DNA from: JBBDIP01 sp964602455
GTDB taxonomy: Bacteria; Bacillota; Sulfobacillia; Fermentithermobacillales; Fermentithermobacillaceae
Reading direction: 5' to 3'
Length of the DNA: 36,540 nt
NCBI GenBank assembly: GCA_964602455.1
Contig: CAZRRG010000012.1
Coordinates: 1 to 36,540, forward strand
The notes beneath the pieces were generated by a model that saw only the letters and a list, made by a program, of their open reading frames with translations, had not been told where the DNA came from and searched no databases. This document shows, one piece after another, positions 31,915-36,540 of the stretch (within the stretch, counting starts at the first letter, position 1; the number at the start of each line of letters is the position of its first letter). The translations under genes and the position numbers were made by a program.

Positions 31915-33004
31915 GCGCGTTCTTCACCGCCTCGATGATACCCTTGCTGGTGTAGGTCGCCCCCGACACCGCGTCAACATCGACCTTCTGCTGCTCGACG
32001 ATGGCCTTGGGAATACCCGTGAGAGCAGCGCCCGCGACGTTGGGCGTATCATCCTGGCTCAGGATCCTGACCGCGGTCACCTTGCCGCCGGCAACAGTGA
32101 CCTCAACCTCGATGGGTCCGTGGAAGCCCTCTCCAGTGCCCTTGTAGGCTCCGTCGGCGATCGCGGTGATGTCCAGCGGAATCGCGCCCGCAGGCACCGC
32201 GTAATCCTTCAGCGCGTCCTTGACCGCGTTGATGATGCCCTTGCTGGAGAAGGTCGCTCCCGACACCGCGTCAACATCGGCCTTCTGCTGCTCGACGATG
32301 GCCTTAGGAATGCCCGCTAGAGCGGGACCCGCGACGTCAGGCGTCTCATCTTGGCTCAGGATCCTTACGGCAGTCACCTTGCCGCCCAAGACAGTGACCT
32401 CGACCTCGATGGGACCATGGAAGCCTTCAGCAGCGCCCCTGTAGGTGCCGTCCGGCACAGAGGCGAAGACAATGATCATCTCGGTCTTGGGCGCCACGAA
32501 CTGGGAGAGGAAATCAATCGCCTTACCGACGCCGGCCTGCACAGCCTTGGACGAGATGGTTGCCCCGGAGATCGTGTCGACCTCTTTGGGGTCGGTCACC
32601 CCGGCGTACTTCGCGAGGTACGATTCTTCCTTCACCCTGCTGCCCAGGCCCGCGGTCTCGGCCAAGTTGGTTATGGTCACCTTGGTGACCTTGCCTTCGG
32701 TGTTAAGTCCAACGACCATTTCGATGGGTGTCGAGCCGTTGTAGCCGGTAGAGCTCACCTTCATGGCAGCTCCGACTGTCTCACCGGACGCCGTCTGGCC
32801 AAGCCAGTAAGTTACGCCGTCCTGACTCTGCTCGACTATCTGATCAGCGCCGGGGATGGCTGCTTTGGCTGCTGCAAGGGCATCTTCCATAGCTCGCCTC
32901 TCGATGACGGGCTTGGTCTGATCGTAGACTACGGCGAGCCCGAGGCCCGCTATCCCGCAGACGAGCAGCAATGTGATGCCCAGTCTGACCATATCTTTCG
33001 TCAA
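31892..33004 (-). CDS. Exported protein with three ApbE-flavinylated FMN-binding domains
   Basis: A 370-residue membrane-anchored, extracytoplasmic flavoprotein. One N-terminal helix (VRLGITLLLVCGIAGLGLAVVY) leads to an RnfG/NqrC-like domain with the flavinylation motif DTISGATISS (Thr149). Two shorter FMN-binding domains follow, with DAVSGATFSS (Thr251) and DAVSGATYTS (Thr350). Each Dxx(S/T)GAT motif is the site where ApbE attaches FMN covalently. The second and third domains are near copies, 99 codons apart. The TTG start has GGGAGGGG six bases upstream. First gene of an operon with a response regulator and kinase. Such multi-flavin proteins carry electrons outside the membrane; no RnfD or other electron donor is in the window. 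Confidence 0.9.
   Translation of the reverse strand: MTKDMVRLGITLLLVCGIAGLGLAVVYDQTKPVIERRAMEDALAAAKAAIPGADQIVEQSQDGVTYWLGQTASGETVGAAMKVSSTGYNGSTPIEMVVGLNTEGKVTKVTITNLAETAGLGSRVKEESYLAKYAGVTDPKEVDTISGATISSKAVQAGVGKAIDFLSQFVAPKTEMIIVFASVPDGTYRGAAEGFHGPIEVEVTVLGGKVTAVRILSQDETPDVAGPALAGIPKAIVEQQKADVDAVSGATFSSKGIINAVKDALKDYAVPAGAIPLDITAIADGAYKGTGEGFHGPIEVEVTVAGGKVTAVRILSQDDTPNVAGAALTGIPKAIVEQQKVDVDAVSGATYTSKGIIEAVKNALAGAPTK
31934..32457. repeat. Internal tandem duplication within the flavoprotein gene
   Basis: The blocks 31934-32160 and 32231-32457 are highly similar at DNA level (for example CGACACCGCGTCAACATCG and GACGATGGCCTT in both) with a constant offset of 297 bases. They encode the second and third FMN-binding domains, which indicates a fairly recent in-frame duplication. 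Confidence 0.85.
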
Positions 33005-33057
33005 GGTAGTCCCCTCCCGATTGCTCCATCAGTAAGCCGTCCAGTCACACGTATAGA

Positions 33058-33066
33058 ATAATAGCA
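33058..33066 (-). promoter_or_regulatory. Extended -10 promoter of the flavoprotein operon
   Basis: TGCTATTAT on the minus strand, five of six -10 matches with the TGn extension, about 50 bases before the TTG start. No clear -35. Confidence 0.45.
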
Positions 33067-33134
33067 CATTTCCGAGGTTGCTGTACGGTTCGACATGAAA
33101 GAACGGACTGCTAAGAAGGGTTCTTGTGAAGCTC

Positions 33135-34034
33135 TTACAGCTCTTCCGACCCGCGGCGGCCCGCGAAGTCCGGCGTGTACTCGGACTTGGCAGACGATAG
33201 TTCTTGTACGAATCCGTCCAGCAGTTCAAGGCGGTAAACCTCGTCGACGACCCGGTCGTACTCCCGTTGGCTCAACCGCCGGTTCAGCGGAGGGTGTTCG
33301 CCGGCCCGATGGCTCGGATAGTACTGGGCCATTACGCTCACATATGTGCCTTGAGGCAAGTTGTCTCTTATCCAGCGAAGAACCTCTACGGAGTCGTCAG
33401 CGGAGCCCGGAAGGACCAGGTGCCGCACCATGAGTCCCTTCTTCATCACTCCGGCCTCGTCCAGCTGCGGGATACCCACCTGGCGGGACATCTCGAGGAT
33501 AGCCCGTGTCGCCCTCTCAAAGTAAGACGGCGCGCTGGAGTACCGGATGGCCAGGCGGTCATCGCGGTACTTGAGGTCCGGCATGTACACATCCACCAGG
33601 CCTGACATCCGTTCCAGGGTCTCTGGCGAGTCGTATCCGTTGGAGTTGTACACCACAGGTATCGTCAGGCCCTGATCCTTGGCCATCTTCAGTGCCGCGG
33701 CGATACCGTGTGAGAAGTGTGTGGGAGACACCAGATTCACGTTGTGGGCGCCTCGGCTCTGCAGGTCCAGGAACACCTTTGTGAGCCGCTCCTCGTCCAT
33801 CCCGGTTCCGGTGACGCTTCCCTGGCTGATGTCGTGGTTCTGGCAGAAGACGCAGCGCAGGTTGCACCGGCTGAAGAACACGGCTCCTGATCCCCTATCG
33901 CCAGATATGGGCGGTTCCTCCCAGAAGTGCAGGTCCCACAAAGCAACCTCAGGCAGGATCCCTGCCTGGCAGAACCCCTTTTCCCCGGTAGCCCTGTCTA
34001 CCTGGCAGTAACGGGGACAACAGTCGCAGCGCAA
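33135..34034 (-). CDS. PflX-like radical SAM protein (COG1313)
   Basis: A 299-residue radical SAM enzyme related to pyruvate-formate-lyase activases. It has an N-terminal Cys-rich box (CDCCPRYCQVDRATGEKGFC), WEEPPISG, then CNLRCVFCQNHDISQ with the CxxxCxxC cluster site, GAHNVNLVSPTHF, VVYNSNGYDS, VDVYMPDLKY and LVRHLVLPG. The family's target is not known, and no glycyl-radical enzyme lies nearby. TTG 34034 has GAGGAGG seven bases upstream; the longer frame to 34058 would put that ribosome site inside the gene. It is divergent from the HipA-like gene with overlapping promoters. Confidence 0.9.
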   Translation of the reverse strand: MRCDCCPRYCQVDRATGEKGFCQAGILPEVALWDLHFWEEPPISGDRGSGAVFFSRCNLRCVFCQNHDISQGSVTGTGMDEERLTKVFLDLQSRGAHNVNLVSPTHFSHGIAAALKMAKDQGLTIPVVYNSNGYDSPETLERMSGLVDVYMPDLKYRDDRLAIRYSSAPSYFERATRAILEMSRQVGIPQLDEAGVMKKGLMVRHLVLPGSADDSVEVLRWIRDNLPQGTYVSVMAQYYPSHRAGEHPPLNRRLSQREYDRVVDEVYRLELLDGFVQELSSAKSEYTPDFAGRRGSEEL

Positions 34035-34075
34035 TCCCACACCTCCTCTCGCCGGCAAGTCGGCTTCACCGGTTG

Positions 34076-34083
34076 ATTATACT
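34076..34083. promoter_or_regulatory. Overlapping divergent -10 boxes
   Basis: Minus-strand TATAAT (34081-34076) lies about 42 bases before the PflX-like start. Plus-strand TATACT (34078-34083) lies about 67 bases before the HipA-like gene. The boxes overlap, so polymerase may bind one or the other. Neither has a strong -35. Confidence 0.45.
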
Positions 34084-34149
34084 GCGGAGTGCAGGAACGA
34101 TCAGTGTAGACCTGGAATTACCGGGCAGGGCAATCGAAGGAAGGGCTAA

Positions 34150-34923
34150 ATGGGCACCATCACGGTACAAGGCGGCGTCGTCAAGTACGAGTCGGCGGGC
34201 GTAACCTACTACGTCAAGGAAAACTTCGCACCGTCTATTCAGGTATTTGAGGCGGAAGTGCCGGCCAAGAAGCGCAAGGGCATCCCGGAGACCTTCTTCT
34301 CCAACGGTCCGGTAGAGAAACTGACCAGTCTCCTGGGACTCGGCAAGTGCAACGTCGTCACGGTGAAGTTGGCCCAGGACATGGGGCTCACGGACGATGA
34401 GCGCAAGATGCTCCAACTGGCCATCGGTCCCAGCTACTACTTCTCAAGGGACGCCAAGACCTACACCAGAGAGAGCGTGCCCCATGACGACCCGGAGATC
34501 GCCACCGGATATCAGGTCGTTTTGGATACTATTGTGCGCAACTGGGACGACGGAGAACGCAACAGGACGACAACCGCGGACGGCATTCCCATATGGTTTG
34601 ACTTCGGCGCCAGTATGGACCCGCGGTACCAGAACATTTACAGGTTCATACTCCAGCTGGAGGAATCGAGACAAGCGGGGAGATCCTCCACCATTGTCGA
34701 GTACTTCATGGACTACTCGCGGCGCCGAAGCCAGATCCTGAAGAGAGCCGCGTCGGATTTCATGGGGATAAGCCGCTCGGAGATCCGCACCATGATCAAG
34801 GTCTCGCAGGTCGTGATACCCGCGTACTTCGGAGAGTACGTAGCTGGAAACATAAAGCGCATTGTCGAAGATATTGATATACTAAGGGGAGCATTTCTTC
34901 GCGAGAACGTTCTGCGTCGATAG
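34150..34923 (+). CDS. HipA-like (kinase-fold) protein, unknown target
   Basis: A 257-residue protein with features of the HipA/PI3-4-kinase-like fold. An N-terminal beta region has YYVKEN (Lys23, position of the ATP-binding Lys). A catalytic-loop-like VVLDTIVRNWDDGERN (Asn131, Asp133, Asn138) corresponds to the NxDRxxxN loop. WFDFGAS (Asp151) corresponds to the metal-binding ID(H/F)G element. An alpha-helical C-terminal region follows. It is shorter than true HipA (about 440) and has no HipB-like DNA-binding partner. GAAGGAAGG precedes the ATG. The PHP gene follows after ten bases, so they are probably co-transcribed. Phosphorylation of a protein or small molecule is an inference from motifs. 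Confidence 0.7.
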   Translation: MGTITVQGGVVKYESAGVTYYVKENFAPSIQVFEAEVPAKKRKGIPETFFSNGPVEKLTSLLGLGKCNVVTVKLAQDMGLTDDERKMLQLAIGPSYYFSRDAKTYTRESVPHDDPEIATGYQVVLDTIVRNWDDGERNRTTTADGIPIWFDFGASMDPRYQNIYRFILQLEESRQAGRSSTIVEYFMDYSRRRSQILKRAASDFMGISRSEIRTMIKVSQVVIPAYFGEYVAGNIKRIVEDIDILRGAFLRENVLRR

Positions 34924-34933
34924 GAGGTCGGCA

Positions 34934-35644
34934 GTGGGAAGGAAATTCGAGTTCAGCGTCGATATGCACGTGCACTCAATGTACTCGGGCGAGTCGTTGG
35001 CACGGCCGCGCGACATAATCGATGCCGCTCTCGAAAAGGGTCTGGACGCCATCGTCATCACCGAACACCAGAGCCTCCATGCCAGCGCTCCGTTCGAGAA
35101 GTTCCGCGGTCAGACCCCGCTGACCATCCTCCGCGCCGTTGAGCTCACCACAGACTGCGGCCACATGCTGGTCTACGGGATCAGCGACAAGGACTGGAAC
35201 GATTGGGGCAGCGACCGCACGGTGCATGCCCAGGACCTCATCGACAGGGTTAACGCCCTAGGCGGGATTGCGGTTCCGGCCCACCCCTACGTCATCTCAG
35301 GCTCCAAAGGGTCGCCCTACTGGTGGGAGCCGGTCGTCGCCGTAGACGAAAGGATAACCGGCCTCCACGGCCTCGGAGCCATCGAGGTATGCAACGGAAA
35401 GCACGCCGGCCACCCCGCTGTCTGCGAAATGCTGGGAGCCGTGGCTCGCTCCATGAACCTGCCTGGCATCGGCGGTAGCGACGCGCACATGCCGGGAAGC
35501 GTCGGATGCTCCTACACTGCCTTCAAGGTCCCCATCTACTCCAACCGCGATCTGGTCCAGGCGGTAAAGTCCGGACTCCTCCACCCCAAGAACGGGACCG
35601 CGGTTTGCCCTCCGGTCAAGTCAGCGAATATTTCTGCGCGCTAA
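34934..35644 (+). CDS. PHP-domain phosphoesterase
   Basis: A 236-residue metal-dependent phosphoesterase of the PHP family. DMHVHSMYSGES (HxHxxxS), IVITEHQSLHA (the TEH/DH element), RAVELTTDCGHML (Glu ligand), GIAVPAHPY (His) and IGGSDAHMPGSVG (Asp-x-His) make up the tri-metal site. Relatives hydrolyse nucleoside phosphates, pAp or histidinol phosphate; the substrate here is not known. GTG start with AGGAGG six bases upstream. It follows the HipA-like gene closely, so it may act on, or reverse, what that kinase makes; this is speculative. Confidence 0.9.
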   Translation: MGRKFEFSVDMHVHSMYSGESLARPRDIIDAALEKGLDAIVITEHQSLHASAPFEKFRGQTPLTILRAVELTTDCGHMLVYGISDKDWNDWGSDRTVHAQDLIDRVNALGGIAVPAHPYVISGSKGSPYWWEPVVAVDERITGLHGLGAIEVCNGKHAGHPAVCEMLGAVARSMNLPGIGGSDAHMPGSVGCSYTAFKVPIYSNRDLVQAVKSGLLHPKNGTAVCPPVKSANISAR

Positions 35645-35677
35645 GACCACCAAATATGTATTGATCGGGGTGGTCAT

Positions 35678-36540
35678 ACGCGAAGAGCTACTATTATTGC
35701 CGCGGCTGCGACCTACATCGGCACGGTAGTCGGCGCCGGATTTGCTTCGGGGCAGGAAGTTCTCCAGTTCTTCGGACTCCTGGGTCCTCTGGGACTCCCC
35801 GCGGCCTTGCTGGCGATCGCGGGGTTCGGCTTTTTCGGATACCTCATCCTGGACGCCGGGAGGGAAACCAGGGCCACATCCCACGTTGCTGTCCTCCGAC
35901 GGACCACGGGACGTCTCTCCCCTGCTTTTGACCTTATCATCACGTTCTTCCTGTTTGGCGCGCTGTCGGCCATGATCGCCGGCGCGGGTTCGGTGCTCTC
36001 GCAGCAATACGGGATCCCATGGGTCGTGGGAGCCGGGGTTATGTGCTTCGTCACTGTGGCGACGGTTCTCTTTGGGTTCAGGGGAGTCGTAACCTCGATC
36101 AGCGCCATAGTCCCGTTCCTCTTGGGCTCAGTGCTGTTTGTCAGCCTGGCGGTGCTGTACACAAGGGGCCCGGCGCTGCGCACGCCTCCGGCCACTGCCC
36201 TCCCGGCAGTGCGGTCCTGGCCTCTTGCGGGGGTGACCTACATCTCCTACAACATAGTGATGTCCATCCCGGTGCTCGCGTCTCTGGGTAATTCTCTGCG
36301 GTCGCGCAGAGAGGCCGGGTGGAGCGCTGGCCTGGGCGCCGCGGGACTCGGCCTCTCGCTGTTGCTTGTCTTTGTGAGCGTTGTCTCCTCGTTCCCCGAG
36401 GTAGCGGAGTACGAGGTGCCCATGGCTTACCTTGCCTCAACGATCCATCCTCTCGGCGGACCGTTCTACACTCTGGTCTTCCTGGCCGAGGTTTACAGCA
36501 CGGCCGTCGCCAACCTGTACGGCTTTGCCGCCAGGGTAAC
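35678..36540 (+). CDS. YkvI-family membrane protein, 3' end beyond the window
   Basis: The frame is open to the window edge and encodes a polytopic protein of the YkvI family (APC-like fold, probable amino-acid or solute transport). It has AAATYIGTVVGAGFASGQEVLQ as the family N terminus (the second G-rich helix), then helices at FFGLLGPLGLPAALLAIAG, LIITFFLFGALSAMIAG, GVMCFVTVATVLFG and others. No ATG, GTG or TTG occurs between the in-frame TAA at 35642 and that conserved start. GGGGTGG at 35667 lies four bases before an in-frame ACG (35678), which would give a protein starting (M)RRATIIAAATYIG. ACG initiation, a sequencing error or a small indel would explain this. Confidence 0.8.

Overview
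The window looks like chromosomal DNA of a GC-rich (roughly 60% by eye), spore-forming member of the Bacillota. Spore coat or sporulation families are present: CotF-like, three SPOCS/DUF3794 repeats, and a YjcZ-like 31-residue peptide. There is also a cell-surface protein with three S-layer homology domains, Bacillus-type LexA operators, AGGAGG-type ribosome sites and many TTG/GTG starts. I cannot name the genus. No phage, IS element or CRISPR array was recognised, and most of the window reads as vertically inherited chromosome.

Layout. 1-1323: the start of a lipoprotein and an SPL-type radical SAM enzyme. 1324-1865: a gene-free block of degenerate 31-32 bp repeats. 1866-5484: a FecBCD-type ABC importer with a DUF4213/DUF364 protein (metal or metal-chelate uptake, substrate unknown). 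5853-8860: a CPBP membrane protease, an unknown lipoprotein and exonuclease III. 8987-9507: two small spore-coat-type genes. 9645-10251: a six-gene tRNA operon. 10498-15591: envelope and spore proteins (CapA-SLH, SH3, CAP, SPOCS-SH3). 15867-20721: a NifU-like protein, then a compact operon of an AIR-synthase-like protein, a membrane coiled-coil protein, DUF1257/Ycf35, DUF2997, a 70-residue orphan and a Ycf46-like AAA+ ATPase. 20800-21506: RsmD and the YjcZ-like peptide. 21573-26282: an ImuB - DUF6504 - DnaE2 mutasome cassette behind a sigma-A promoter with two LexA boxes. 26418-29482: M42 peptidase, VanW protein and ECF sigma factor. 29631-33004: a protein with three flavinylation motifs, overlapping a response regulator that overlaps a sensor kinase. 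33135-36540: a PflX-like radical SAM enzyme, a HipA-like kinase-fold protein, a PHP phosphoesterase and the start of a YkvI-type membrane protein.

How the genes work together. The most system-like units are: (i) the Ycf35-DUF2997-Ycf46 operon, a gene set best known from cyanobacteria and plastids, here translationally coupled in a spore-former; (ii) the SOS-controlled mutasome, whose ImuB has lost the Y-family catalytic acidic residues while DnaE2 keeps its catalytic motif; (iii) the flavoprotein-kinase-regulator operon, which could couple extracytoplasmic electron transfer to transcription. Across the window, several genes with good Shine-Dalgarno sites and family-conserved N termini have no ATG/GTG/TTG in the right place. 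They point to ATA, CTG or ACG as initiation codons, or to sequence errors.
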